From positions 1-47,300 of the forward strand of contig JAGWTQ010000004.1 of assembly GCA_028868905.1 (NCBI GenBank): a DNA stretch of 47,300 nt, given 5' to 3'. The DNA comes from Betaproteobacteria bacterium. GTDB taxonomy: Bacteria; Pseudomonadota; Gammaproteobacteria; Burkholderiales; Ferrovaceae. Below are positions 19,505 through 28,319 of the stretch, piece by piece (within the stretch, counting starts at the first letter, position 1; each line of letters starts with the position of its first letter). Under the pieces are notes generated by a model that was given only the letters and a program-made list of their open reading frames with translations, was not told the DNA's origin and made no database searches. The translations under genes and the position numbers were made by a program.

Positions 19505-21577
19505 TTGACCCCAGCGCGCTCCCCCTCTCCTTTTCTCAACCGCGAGTTGGGCCTGCTGGCTTTCAACCGGCGCGTGCTGCGACTGGTGGAATCGGACAGC
19601 ACGCCGCTGCTGGAACGCCTGCGCTACCTGTGCATCGTCAGCAGCAACCTGGACGAATTCTTCGAAATCCGGGTAGCCGGCCTGCTGGAGCAGATCCACC
19701 AGGGCATTGCCGTGTCGGGGCCGGACGGCCTCTCTCCGGCCGAAGTCTATGCCAAGGTGTCGGCGGAAGCCCACGCCCTGATCGAACACCAGTATGTGCT
19801 GCTCAACGAGGTAGTCCTGCCGCGGCTGGCCGAGGAAGGCATCGCGTTCCACCGGCGCGGCCACTGGACCGAAGCCCAGAGCGCCTGGGCGCGCGACTAT
19901 TTTTTCCGGGAAGTGATGCCGGTGCTCACGCCCATCGGGCTCGACACGGCCCATCCCTTTCCCCGCATCCTCAACAAGAGCCTCAATTTTGCGGTGGAAC
20001 TGTCCGGGCGCGACGCCTTCGGACGCAACACCACCAAGGCCGTGGTGCAGGCCCCTCGCTCCCTGCCCCGCTTCATCCGGCTGCCCGCCGCCATCGCCGG
20101 CTGCCCCTACGGCTTCATTTTCCTGTCGTCCATCCTGCACGCCAACGTGGGCGAACTGTTCCAGGGCATGGAGGTGCAGGGCTGCTACCAGTTCAGGCTC
20201 ACGCGCAACAGCGAACTGTTCCTGGAAGAGGAAGAAGCCAAAAACCTGCGCCTGGTGCTGCAGGGCGAACTGAGCCACCGCCAGTACGGCGATGAAGTCC
20301 GCCTGGAAGTGGCGGACAACTGCTCGCAGGCCATGGCCAGCTTCCTGCTGGACACGTTCGAGCTGGACGAAACGGCGCTCTACCGCGTCAACGGCCCGGT
20401 GAACCTGGTGCGCCTGATGCAGGTGGCCGACCTGGTGGAACGACCCGACCTGCGCTTCCCGCAGTTCACCCAGCAGACACCGAAGGAACTGGAAAAGTGC
20501 GGCGACCTGTTCGCCGCCATCCGCCGCAAGGACATCCTGCTGCACCACCCCTTCCAGTCCTTTGCGCCGGTGGTGGATTTTGTGCGCCAGGCCGCAAGCG
20601 ACCCCCACGTGCTGGCCATCAAGCAGACGGTGTACCGTGCCGGCGCCGATTCGGAACTGATCGAAGCCCTGATCGACGCCGCACGCCAGGGCAAGGAAGT
20701 CACGGTGGTGGTGGAACTGCTGGCGCGCTTCGACGAGGAAGCCAACATCAACTGGGCAGCCAAACTGGAAGAAGCCGGCGCGCACGTGGTGTACGGGGTG
20801 TTCGGTTACAAGACCCACGCCAAGATGTGCATGGTCATCCGGCGCGAAGGCGGCCTGCTGCGCCGCTACGTGCATCTGGGCACCGGCAATTACCACTCGA
20901 AGACCACCAAGCTCTACACCGATTTCGGATTGTTCACGGCCGATGCCGAAATCACGACGGACGTGAACGAAGTGTTCCTGCAGATCACGGGCCTGGGCCA
21001 GCACGCCGGCCTCAAGCGCCTGTTCCAGTCCCCCTTCACCTTGCACACGGAACTGGCCGCCGCCATCCAGCGCGAAACCGGGCATGTGCAGGCCGGGCGG
21101 CGCGCCCACATCATTGCCAAGATGAACGCCCTGACCGAGCCCCGCATCATCGAACAGCTCTATGCGGCCAGCCAGGCCGGCGTGCGCATCGACCTTCTGG
21201 TGCGCGGCGTGTGCCTGCTGCGTCCGGGAGTGCCTGGCCTGTCGGAGCACATCCGCGTCATTTCCATCATCGGCCGTTTCCTGGAACACCACCGGGTGTT
21301 TTACTTCCGCAACGACGGCGCGGAAGACGTGTTCATTTCCAGCGCCGACTGGATGGAGCGCAACCTGTTCCGGCGCATCGAGGTGTGCGTGCCCATCCTC
21401 GATGCCGGCGTCAAGCGCCGCGTGATTTCCGAAGGACTGCGCCCCTACCTGCGCGACAACGTCCAGGCCTGGGAAATGGACGGCAGCGGACACTACCGCC
21501 TGCGCAGCTCCCGTAGTGGCCGGCGCTTCTGCGCCCACGATTTCCTGCTGGACAAGTTTTCCCGCCGCACCGAGTGA
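19505..21577 (+). CDS. ppk1: Polyphosphate kinase 1
   Basis: PPK1 reversibly makes inorganic polyphosphate from ATP through a phosphohistidine. The N-terminal domain begins FLNRELGLLAFNRRVL. Catalytic-domain motifs are AIKQTVYRAG, GYKTHAKMC and YVHLGTGNYHSKT (the two conserved histidines), LLVRGVCLLRPGV and ISSADWMERN. No ATG fits the N-terminus. TTG at 19505 gives 690 residues, the normal length; GTG at 19406 (track start, 723 residues) would add an Ala-rich segment that looks non-coding. No strong ribosome-binding site is seen for either. It heads a plus-strand group with the CYTH and sixA genes. Confidence 0.95.
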   Translation: MTPARSPSPFLNRELGLLAFNRRVLRLVESDSTPLLERLRYLCIVSSNLDEFFEIRVAGLLEQIHQGIAVSGPDGLSPAEVYAKVSAEAHALIEHQYVLLNEVVLPRLAEEGIAFHRRGHWTEAQSAWARDYFFREVMPVLTPIGLDTAHPFPRILNKSLNFAVELSGRDAFGRNTTKAVVQAPRSLPRFIRLPAAIAGCPYGFIFLSSILHANVGELFQGMEVQGCYQFRLTRNSELFLEEEEAKNLRLVLQGELSHRQYGDEVRLEVADNCSQAMASFLLDTFELDETALYRVNGPVNLVRLMQVADLVERPDLRFPQFTQQTPKELEKCGDLFAAIRRKDILLHHPFQSFAPVVDFVRQAASDPHVLAIKQTVYRAGADSELIEALIDAARQGKEVTVVVELLARFDEEANINWAAKLEEAGAHVVYGVFGYKTHAKMCMVIRREGGLLRRYVHLGTGNYHSKTTKLYTDFGLFTADAEITTDVNEVFLQITGLGQHAGLKRLFQSPFTLHTELAAAIQRETGHVQAGRRAHIIAKMNALTEPRIIEQLYAASQAGVRIDLLVRGVCLLRPGVPGLSEHIRVISIIGRFLEHHRVFYFRNDGAEDVFISSADWMERNLFRRIEVCVPILDAGVKRRVISEGLRPYLRDNVQAWEMDGSGHYRLRSSRSGRRFCAHDFLLDKFSRRTE

Positions 21578-21587
21578 GGGGCTTTTC

Positions 21588-22217
21588 CTGAAAGTCGAAA
21601 TCGAACTCAAGCTCGCCGCTACGCCCGAAGTGCTGGAACGGGTCCTGGCGCTGCCGCAACTCGCATCGCTGATGCGCACGCCGGCCAGCGAAAGCACGCT
21701 CACCAGCCGTTACTACGACACGCCCGAATGCGCCCTGCGCCACCACGGCATGGCGTTGCGCCTGCGCCTGGCGGACGGGCGGTGGGTGCAGACCCTCAAA
21801 TCCAAAGGACATGTGGAGGCGGGACTGGCCACCCGGCTGGAGCTGGACCTGCCTTCCGACGGCACCACCCTGGATTTTTCGCAAGTGCCCGACGCCGCCT
21901 TGCGCGCGTTCCTGGAATCACCGGACGTCCAGCCCCGCCTTGCCCACCGCTTCACCACCGAATTCCGGCGCGTGGCGCAACGACTGGACTGCCCGGACGG
22001 GAGCGTGGTGGAATTGGCGCTGGACCGGGGCGAAGTGCGGGCCGGACCCGCCACCGCCCCCATTGCCGAAGTGGAACTGGAACTGCTGTCGGGAAACCCG
22101 GACCGGCTCCAGGAGCTGGGCGCGCTGCTGCAGCAGCACCTGCCGCTGGTTCCGGAAACCGTCAGCAAGGCCGAGCGCGGCTACCGCCTGCTGCCCGGCT
22201 GCCCTGCGGAGATCTGA
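21588..22217 (+). CDS. CYTH-domain (triphosphate tunnel) protein
   Basis: CYTH proteins fold as a beta-barrel tunnel that binds triphosphates, and include inorganic triphosphatases and thiamine-triphosphatases. The signature ExExK is EIELKL at residues 4-9, followed by SRYYDTPECALRHHGMALRL and TLKSKGHVEAGLATRLE. Length is 209 residues, without a CHAD domain. No ATG, GTG or TTG lies near the domain start. A CTG at 21588 has GAGGGG six bases upstream and would start exactly at the family N-terminus. The track GTG at 21516 would overlap ppk1 by 62 bases. It lies 10 bases after ppk1, which suggests action on polyphosphate-related substrates. Confidence 0.88.
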   Translation: MKVEIELKLAATPEVLERVLALPQLASLMRTPASESTLTSRYYDTPECALRHHGMALRLRLADGRWVQTLKSKGHVEAGLATRLELDLPSDGTTLDFSQVPDAALRAFLESPDVQPRLAHRFTTEFRRVAQRLDCPDGSVVELALDRGEVRAGPATAPIAEVELELLSGNPDRLQELGALLQQHLPLVPETVSKAERGYRLLPGCPAEI

Positions 22218-22219
22218 CC

Positions 22220-22672
22220 ATGGACCTCATCCTGTGGCGCCACGCCGAAGCGGAAGACACCCTGCCGGACCACGAGCGCGAACTCACGGCCCACGGCCGG
22301 CAACAGGCCCGGCGCGTGGCGGAATGGCTGCACCATTCCCTGCAGGGACCGTGCCGCATCATCGTCAGCCCGGCCCGCCGCGCCCAAAGCACGGCACTGG
22401 CCTACGCTCCTGATTTCGAGACCGTGCCGCTGGTGGGCGTGGGCGCCACGCCCGCGCAGATCCTGCAGGCCGCGCACTGGCCCGAGGCCAAAATGCCCAC
22501 CATCGTGGTGGGTCATCAGCCGTCGCTGGGCCAGACGGCCGCACTGCTGCTGTCGGGAAAGGAAGACGAATGGAGCGTGCGCAAAGGAGCCGTGTGGTGG
22601 CTTTCGTGGCGCGAGCGGCGTGGCCTGCCGCAGGTGGTGTTGCGGGCGGTGCTGAACCCCGATCTGGTCTAG
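22220..22672 (+). CDS. sixA: Phosphohistidine phosphatase SixA-like protein
   Basis: This small histidine-phosphatase-superfamily protein is 150 residues. The catalytic arginine-histidine pair is at residues 7-8 (LILWRHAEAED), and the second histidine is in TIVVGHQPSLGQTA. SixA enzymes remove phosphate from phosphohistidine proteins such as HPt domains or PTS components. The ATG lies 2 bases after the CYTH stop; the track extends the ORF far upstream through that gene, which I reject. It closes the ppk1-CYTH-sixA group and converges on glmM with only 6 bases between them. Confidence 0.9.
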   Translation: MDLILWRHAEAEDTLPDHERELTAHGRQQARRVAEWLHHSLQGPCRIIVSPARRAQSTALAYAPDFETVPLVGVGATPAQILQAAHWPEAKMPTIVVGHQPSLGQTAALLLSGKEDEWSVRKGAVWWLSWRERRGLPQVVLRAVLNPDLV

Positions 22673-22678
22673 GCGCGT

Positions 22679-24034
22679 TCAGCCGGCAGCGAGCGCCTGC
22701 ACCGCCGCCGCGATGGCCTGTGCCCAGTGCTCCACCCGTCCGGCATCGGCCCCTTCCACCATGACGCGGATGAGCGGTTCCGTGCCCGAAGGGCGCAACA
22801 GCACGCGGCCCGTTCCGCCCAGATCCCGTTCCGCCGCTTCCACGGCGGCACGCACGGCGGGCGAGCCGGCCCAGTCCACCGGTCCGGCCGTGCGCACGTT
22901 GACGAGGCGCTGGGGAAACAGCTTCACGTCGGCCGTGTAGGCTTCCAGGGTGGTCTTGCGGTCCACCAGGGCGGCCAGCACCTGCAGGGCGGAAATGATG
23001 CCGTCGCCGGTGGTGTGCTTGTCGCGGCAGATGATGTGTCCCGAATTTTCGCCGCCCACCACCCAGTCACGTTCCACCAGCGCTTCCAGCACGTAGCGGT
23101 CGCCCACCCGGGTGCGCACGAAAGGAATCTGGCGTGCCGCCAGGGCCTTTTCCACCGCTAGGTTGGTCATGGCGGTTCCCGCCACGCCGCCGCGCAACAG
23201 GCCCTGTTCCTGGCGATGGCGGACGATGGCATAGAGCAGCTGGTCGCCGTCGTAAACGGTGCCGTTGCGGTCCGTCATCATGAGGCGGTCGCCGTCGCCG
23301 TCGAGGGCGATGCCGAGGTCCGCCTGGTGCTCCAGCACGGCCGCACGCAGGGTCGCCACGTGCGTGGCGCCGCAGCCATCATTGATGTTGAGGCCGTTGG
23401 GCGCATTGCCGATGGCCACCACTTCGGCGCCCAGTTCATGGAAAACGAGGGGCGCGATGTGATAGGTGGCCCCATGGGCGCAATCCACCACCAGCTTGAG
23501 TCCCTTGAGGTCCAGGGTGGACGGGAACGTGCTTTTGCAGAACTCGATGTAGCGGCCCGCGGCGTCGTCCATGCGGCGCACCCGGCCCAGACGGGCGGAC
23601 TCGCTGCAGGCAAGCGGCCCTTCGAGAAGCGCTTCGATGTCCTGCTCCACGCTGTCCGGCAGTTTGGTGCCTGCCGCGGAAAAAAACTTGATGCCGTTGT
23701 CGTCGTACGGGTTGTGGGACGCGCTGATCATGATGCCCGCCTGCAGACGCAGGGCCCGGGTCAGGTACGCCACGGCCGGCGTGGGCATGGGACCCAGCAG
23801 CACGACGTCCACCCCGGCCGCCGAAAGGCCGGCTTCAAGCGCGGATTCCAGCATGTAACCGGAAACCCGGGTGTCCTTGCCGATCACCACGCGCGGACGC
23901 TGGCCATCCGTCGTGCCCGCCCGGGTCAGGACCGTGCCGGCGGCAAAGCCCAACTGCAGCACCAGCCCCGGGACGATGGGATGCTGCCCCACCCGCCCGC
24001 GAATGCCGTCCGTCCCGAAATACTTGCGACTCAT
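22679..24034 (-). CDS. glmM: Phosphoglucosamine mutase
   Basis: GlmM converts glucosamine-6-phosphate to glucosamine-1-phosphate for UDP-GlcNAc, the precursor of peptidoglycan and lipopolysaccharide. It begins [16 protein letters not shown]. The active-site phosphoserine loop [12 protein letters not shown] has the reactive Ser at about 106, the metal loop is DGDGDR, and the C-terminal phosphate-binding loop is [12 protein letters not shown]. The start overlaps the folP stop (ATGA), nine codons inside the track ORF, giving 451 residues. The folP-glmM pair is standard in proteobacteria. Confidence 0.98.
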   Translation of the reverse strand: MSRKYFGTDGIRGRVGQHPIVPGLVLQLGFAAGTVLTRAGTTDGQRPRVVIGKDTRVSGYMLESALEAGLSAAGVDVVLLGPMPTPAVAYLTRALRLQAGIMISASHNPYDDNGIKFFSAAGTKLPDSVEQDIEALLEGPLACSESARLGRVRRMDDAAGRYIEFCKSTFPSTLDLKGLKLVVDCAHGATYHIAPLVFHELGAEVVAIGNAPNGLNINDGCGATHVATLRAAVLEHQADLGIALDGDGDRLMMTDRNGTVYDGDQLLYAIVRHRQEQGLLRGGVAGTAMTNLAVEKALAARQIPFVRTRVGDRYVLEALVERDWVVGGENSGHIICRDKHTTGDGIISALQVLAALVDRKTTLEAYTADVKLFPQRLVNVRTAGPVDWAGSPAVRAAVEAAERDLGGTGRVLLRPSGTEPLIRVMVEGADAGRVEHWAQAIAAAVQALAAG

Positions 24035-24864
24035 GCCGTTTCTCCTTGCACCGCCTGCCACACGTCGAGGGCGTCACGGGTGGCGGCCACGTCGTGCACC
24101 CGCAGCACGCGGGCGCCGCGCGCCACGGCGGCAAGCGCCGCCGCCACGCTGCTGGCCACGCGGTCCGAAACCACGCGACCGGTGACCGCCCCCAGCACGG
24201 ACTTGCGCGACAGGCCCACCAGCAGGGGGTAGCCTGCCGCAGCGAGTCGTTCCAGACCGCGCAACAGGGCCAGATTGTGCGCCACCGTCTTGCCAAAACC
24301 AAATCCGGGATCGAGCAGGATGCGGTCGCGGGCGATGCCTGCGGTTTCCGCAGCCCGGGCCCGCTGCAGCAGGAAGGCTTCCACTTCCGCCAGCACGTCG
24401 CCGTAGAGCGGGTTGTCCTGCATGGTCTGGGGCGTGCCTTGCATGTGCATGAGGCACACCGCGGCGTCGGAGGCCGCGCAGATCTCGAGCGCGCCCGGCG
24501 CGCGCAAGGCATTGACGTCGTTGACGAGGGTGGCGCCGGCCGCGAGGGCGGCGCGCATCACTTCAGGATGGCGGGTGTCGATGGAAATGGGCACCGGTCC
24601 GCCGGAAAGCTGCTCGATGACGGGAATGACACGGCGCAGCTCTTCCTCCAGCGGCACGGGCGTGGCGCCCGGACGGGTGGATTCACCGCCCACGTCGAGC
24701 AGGGCCGCGCCCGCCTCCATCAGGCTGAAGCCGTGTTCCACGGCGCGCGCCGCTTCCGTGAAGCGGCCGCCGTCGGAAAAGGAATCCGGCGTGACGTTGA
24801 TGATCCCCATGATGAGGGGGCGATCCAGCGGCAAGCGGTATCGTCCGCAATGCAATTCAGTCAT
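24031..24864 (-). CDS. folP: Dihydropteroate synthase
   Basis: FolP condenses p-aminobenzoate with dihydropterin pyrophosphate in folate synthesis and is the sulfonamide target. Motifs seen are [37 protein letters not shown] and [10 protein letters not shown] use the ATG giving [14 protein letters not shown] (277 residues); the track adds 25 codons that would read through the ftsH terminator hairpin. The bases before the ATG (ATCCTTTTCCATCC) contain no Shine-Dalgarno sequence. The start is only 14 bases past the terminator T-run, so expression needs read-through or initiation within that structure. Confidence 0.96.
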   Translation of the reverse strand: MTELHCGRYRLPLDRPLIMGIINVTPDSFSDGGRFTEAARAVEHGFSLMEAGAALLDVGGESTRPGATPVPLEEELRRVIPVIEQLSGGPVPISIDTRHPEVMRAALAAGATLVNDVNALRAPGALEICAASDAAVCLMHMQGTPQTMQDNPLYGDVLAEVEAFLLQRARAAETAGIARDRILLDPGFGFGKTVAHNLALLRGLERLAAAGYPLLVGLSRKSVLGAVTGRVVSDRVASSVAAALAAVARGARVLRVHDVAATRDALDVWQAVQGETA

Positions 24865-24878
24865 GGATGGAAAAGGAT

Positions 24879-24905
24879 AAAAAAACCCGGGGGCGCGCCC
24901 CCGGG
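24879..24905 (-). terminator. Strong intrinsic terminator between ftsH and folP
   Basis: A 20-base perfect palindrome, CCCGGGGGCGCGCCCCCGGG, is followed on the minus strand by seven T residues. It begins 6 bases after the ftsH stop and ends 14 bases before the folP ATG. It should strongly terminate ftsH transcripts. folP-glmM would then need read-through or an internal promoter in ftsH, none of which I can identify. Confidence 0.9.
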
Positions 24906-24910
24906 CCGGG

Positions 24911-26809
24911 TCAGGTTTCCTGGGCCGGACGGGGGGCACCGGGTGCCGGTCCGGGGCTGGAGCCGGTCGCGGCCGGCGGGGGCGAGGCCGGAGCGGCCGC
25001 CGAAGGTTTGGGAGGCCGGGGCGGACGGCCCGCCATGATGTCGTCGATCTGCTCGGAATCGATGGTTTCCCATTCCAGCAGGGCGTGCGCCATGGCTTCG
25101 ATCTTGTCGCGGTTGGACTCGATCAGGCGCCGCGCCAGGGCATACTGCTCGCCGATGATGCGGCGGATTTCCCCGTCCACCTGCTGCATGGTGGCTTCGG
25201 ACACGTTCTTGTGGGTGGTGATGGAACGGCCGAGGAACACTTCGCCCTCGTTTTCGCCATACACCATGGGCCCGAGGTCCGACATGCCCCACTGCGTGAC
25301 CATGCGCCGCGCCATTTCCGTGGCCCGTTCGAAATCGTTGCTGGCCCCGGTGGTCATCTGGTTCATGAACACCTCTTCCGCAATGCGTCCGCCAAAGAGC
25401 ACCGCAATGTTCTGCAGGATCTGGTCGCGGTTCATGCTGTAGCGATCTTCCGTGGGCAACTGCATGGTGACGCCCAGCGCCCGTCCGCGCGGAATGATGG
25501 TGACCTTGTGCACGGGATCGGTGCGGTCCAGCAGACGCGCCACCACGGCGTGGCCCGACTCGTGGTAGGCCGTATTGCGCCGCTCCTGTTCCGGCATCAC
25601 CATGGAACGACGTTCGGCACCCATGATGATCTTGTCCTTGGCGCGCTCGAAGTCGTCCATGTCCACCAGGCGCTTGTTGCTGCGAGCGGCAAAGAGCGCC
25701 GCCTCGTTGACCAGGTTGGCCAGGTCCGCGCCGGAAAAACCGGGCGTGCCGCGGGCGATGATGTCGGCCCGCACGTCGGGAGCGATGGGGACCTTGCGCA
25801 TGTGCACCAGCAGGATCTGTTCGCGGCCACGGATGTCGGGCAGGGGCACCACCACCTGGCGGTCGAAGCGTCCCGGGCGCAACAGCGCGGGATCGAGCAC
25901 GTCCGGACGGTTGGTGGCGGCGATCACGATCACGCCCACCGTGCCTTCGAAGCCATCCATTTCCACCAGCAGCTGGTTGAGCGTCTGTTCGCGCTCGTCG
26001 TTGCCGCCGCCCAGGCCGGCGCCGCGCTGGCGGCCCACGGCGTCGATTTCATCGATGAAGACGATGCACGGGGCGCTTTTCTTGGCCTGCTCGAACATGT
26101 CGCGCACACGGGCCGCGCCCACGCCCACGAACATTTCCACGAAATCCGAACCGGAAATGCTGAAGAAAGGTACCTTGGCCTCGCCCGCGATGGCGCGCGC
26201 CAGCAGCGTCTTGCCGGTGCCGGGGCTGCCCACCATGAGCACGCCGCGCGGAATGCGACCGCCCAGTTTCTGGAACTTGCCCGGGTCGCGCAGGAATTCC
26301 ACCAGCTCGGACACTTCCTCCTTGGCTTCATCCACGCCCGCCACATCAGCGAAGGTGACCGGGTTGGTGTTTTCGTCCAGCATGCGGGCCCGGCTCTTGC
26401 CGAAGGAGAAGGCGCCGCCGCGCCCCCCGCCCTGCATCTGGCGCATGAAAAAGATCCAGACCCCGATCAGCAGCAGCATCGGGAACCAGGACATGAGGAG
26501 GTTCATGAAGACCGAAGGTTCTTCTTCCGGCTTGGCGGAAATGGCCACGCCGTACTTGAGCAGGTCGCTCACCAGCCAGGGATCGGACGGGGCAAACGTG
26601 GTGAACGGCTTGCCGTCGGACTTCTCGCCGCGCAGGGAGCGGCCGTCGATGACCACCTTGGCCACATGGCCCGCCTTCACTTCGTCGAGGAAAGACGAAT
26701 AGGTGAGGACATCGGTGGTGGGCTGGCGGCCCTGGAACTGGCTGACGAGCAACATCAGCACGACGCCCACGAAAAGCCAGGCCAGAATGTTTTTCACGAT
26801 ATTGTTCAA
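24911..26809 (-). CDS. ftsH: ATP-dependent zinc metalloprotease FtsH
   Basis: FtsH is the membrane-anchored AAA+ protease that degrades damaged membrane proteins and short-lived regulators. I start at a TTG preceded by GGAGGGAG, giving [17 protein letters not shown], the normal FtsH N-terminus (632 residues); the track adds 40 unlikely codons. Two membrane helices (about 5-23 and 105-122) precede Walker A GSPGTGKT (194-201), Walker B IVFIDEID (249-256), the second region of homology and the zinc motif HESGH (416-420). A Pro/Ala-rich tail ends the protein. It follows rlmE by 79 bases and has its own terminator. Confidence 0.98.
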   Translation of the reverse strand: MNNIVKNILAWLFVGVVLMLLVSQFQGRQPTTDVLTYSSFLDEVKAGHVAKVVIDGRSLRGEKSDGKPFTTFAPSDPWLVSDLLKYGVAISAKPEEEPSVFMNLLMSWFPMLLLIGVWIFFMRQMQGGGRGGAFSFGKSRARMLDENTNPVTFADVAGVDEAKEEVSELVEFLRDPGKFQKLGGRIPRGVLMVGSPGTGKTLLARAIAGEAKVPFFSISGSDFVEMFVGVGAARVRDMFEQAKKSAPCIVFIDEIDAVGRQRGAGLGGGNDEREQTLNQLLVEMDGFEGTVGVIVIAATNRPDVLDPALLRPGRFDRQVVVPLPDIRGREQILLVHMRKVPIAPDVRADIIARGTPGFSGADLANLVNEAALFAARSNKRLVDMDDFERAKDKIIMGAERRSMVMPEQERRNTAYHESGHAVVARLLDRTDPVHKVTIIPRGRALGVTMQLPTEDRYSMNRDQILQNIAVLFGGRIAEEVFMNQMTTGASNDFERATEMARRMVTQWGMSDLGPMVYGENEGEVFLGRSITTHKNVSEATMQQVDGEIRRIIGEQYALARRLIESNRDKIEAMAHALLEWETIDSEQIDDIMAGRPPRPPKPSAAAPASPPPAATGSSPGPAPGAPRPAQET

Positions 26810-26888
26810 GAGAGGCTCCCTCCAAGCGGACACATCGCCCACGGACCTGCGACAGGTTCGCAAGTCCATTGTAATCCCAAAACGGCTG

Positions 26889-27548
26889 TCATTCGGGGTA
26901 AAAAAGCTGGCGCAGCTGCTCGCGGGCACCCGGTTTGAGCGTTTTTCCCAACAGATAGACTTCCGGACTGCGGTCCCGCGATGCCGCCGGTTTGCGGGTG
27001 GTCACCGACTCGAACAGCAGGCGCAGGCGCCGCACGTAGGTTTCGAAGTCGCTGCCATGGAACACTTTGACCAGAAACTTCCCCTTTGGTTTCAGGGTAT
27101 TAACTGCAAATTCCAGGGCCGCGTCCCAGAGTTCGGCGGCCCGTGCCTGGTCGTACAGGGCCACACCACTGATGTTGGGGGCTAAATCCGATAAAACAAG
27201 GTCTGCCCCGCCTTCGGGCAAGACCGCGGCCAGCGCGTCCCGGACTTCCGGCGCGTTGAAATCACCCTGGATGAAGGTCACCCCTTCCAGCGGTGTCATG
27301 GGCAGGAGGTCGATGGCCCACACCCGGCCCTGCGCCCCCATCCGCTCGCGCGCCACCTGGGACCAGCCGCCGGGGGCCGCCCCCAGGTCCACCACGGTGA
27401 TGCCGGGCAGCAGGAGCCGGTCGCGGTCGTCGATTTCCATGAGCTTGTAAGCCGCGCGGGAACGGTAGCCTTCCAGGCGGGCTTTCTTGACGAATGGATC
27501 GTTGAGGTGCTCCCGCATCCAGGCTTTGCTGGTCCGGGTGGGTTTCAT
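26889..27548 (-). CDS. rlmE: 23S rRNA (uridine-2'-O-)-methyltransferase RlmE
   Basis: RlmE (FtsJ/RrmJ) methylates U2552 in the 23S rRNA A-loop, a late step of 50S assembly. It begins [20 protein letters not shown]. The SAM-binding motif is [25 protein letters not shown] and [11 protein letters not shown] complete the catalytic Lys-Asp-Lys-Glu frame. The ATG overlaps the yhbY stop (ATGA), 22 codons inside the track ORF, giving 219 residues. The rlmE-ftsH order is conserved in proteobacteria. Confidence 0.97.
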   Translation of the reverse strand: MKPTRTSKAWMREHLNDPFVKKARLEGYRSRAAYKLMEIDDRDRLLLPGITVVDLGAAPGGWSQVARERMGAQGRVWAIDLLPMTPLEGVTFIQGDFNAPEVRDALAAVLPEGGADLVLSDLAPNISGVALYDQARAAELWDAALEFAVNTLKPKGKFLVKVFHGSDFETYVRRLRLLFESVTTRKPAASRDRSPEVYLLGKTLKPGAREQLRQLFYPE

Positions 27549-27868
27549 TTCGGGCGATAGAGAACCAGGATGCGGCCGATCTGCTGCACGGGCGCCGCCG
27601 ACAGGCGTGCGCACACGGCCGCCAGCATGGCCTCGCGCGCGGCGCGATCGCCTTCGGCCACCTTGAACTTGATGAGCTCGTGGGCACGCAAGGCGCGTTC
27701 CAGTTCCAGCAGCACGGCGTCAGTGAGCCCACCCTGGCCCGCCATTACCACCGGATGCAGGGCATGGGCCCGCGCGCGCAGGGCGCTGCGTTCGGCCGGC
27801 GTGAGGGAGAGCGCGCGCCCGGGCGGCGGCAGTTTGAGTTCAGATGTAGCGGACGTCGAGGATTTCAT
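27545..27868 (-). CDS. yhbY: YhbY-family (CRM domain) ribosome assembly RNA-binding protein
   Basis: A 107-residue protein with one CRS1-YhbY (CRM) RNA-binding domain; E. coli YhbY associates with pre-50S particles. Seen are [16 protein letters not shown], the GxGG loop [11 protein letters not shown] and [16 protein letters not shown]. It is co-directional with greA and rlmE. Its start (AAGGA just before the ATG) lies inside the last 29 bases of greA, and its stop overlaps rlmE by 4 bases, so the three genes are tightly coupled. Confidence 0.93.
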   Translation of the reverse strand: MKSSTSATSELKLPPPGRALSLTPAERSALRARAHALHPVVMAGQGGLTDAVLLELERALRAHELIKFKVAEGDRAAREAMLAAVCARLSAAPVQQIGRILVLYRPK

Positions 27869-28316
27869 ATTCCTTCACCCCCCCAGGCGCGATCACTTCC
27901 GCCATGTCCCCTGCGTATTTGCCGATAAGGGCGCGGGCGATGGGCGAGCTGATGGAGATTTTCCCTTCCTTGATGTCGGCCTCGTCGTCCCCCACGATCT
28001 GGTAGGTGAATACGTCGCCCGATTCCACGTCTTCCAGCTCCACGGTGGCCGCGAACACGCAGCGCCCGTCGGCGTCGAGCAGGGTGGGGTCGATGATCTG
28101 CGCATTGGACAGCTTCGATTCGAGGTCCACGATGCGCCCTTCAATGAAGGACTGGCGTTCCTTGGCCGCGTCGTATTCCGCGTTTTCGGACAGATCGCCC
28201 TGGGCACGTGCCTCGCTGATGGCCTGGATCACGGCCGGCCGTTGCACATGCTTGAGGTGATGCAACTCCGTCTTGAGTTTTTCCGCGCCGGTCACCGTCA
28301 GTGGAACCTTGTTCAT
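27840..28316 (-). CDS. greA: Transcription elongation factor GreA
   Basis: GreA rescues backtracked RNA polymerase by stimulating transcript cleavage. The 158-residue protein has the N-terminal coiled coil with the acidic tip [14 protein letters not shown], then the globular FKBP-like domain with [14 protein letters not shown]. It starts 3 bases after the carB stop, and its end overlaps yhbY. The carB-greA linkage is typical of betaproteobacteria. Confidence 0.98.
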   Translation of the reverse strand: MNKVPLTVTGAEKLKTELHHLKHVQRPAVIQAISEARAQGDLSENAEYDAAKERQSFIEGRIVDLESKLSNAQIIDPTLLDADGRCVFAATVELEDVESGDVFTYQIVGDDEADIKEGKISISSPIARALIGKYAGDMAEVIAPGGVKEYEILDVRYI

Positions 28317-28319
28317 GCC

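Noticed and set aside
19418-21703. 761-codon minus-strand ORF opposite ppk1
   Set aside because: An antisense shadow of PPK1, whose motifs are unmistakable on the plus strand.
26810-26888. Heat-shock (sigma-32) promoter before ftsH
   Set aside because: CCCCGAAT upstream of the gap resembles a heat-shock -10, but no CTTGAAA-like -35 sits at correct spacing. TACAAT is also present without a fitting -35.
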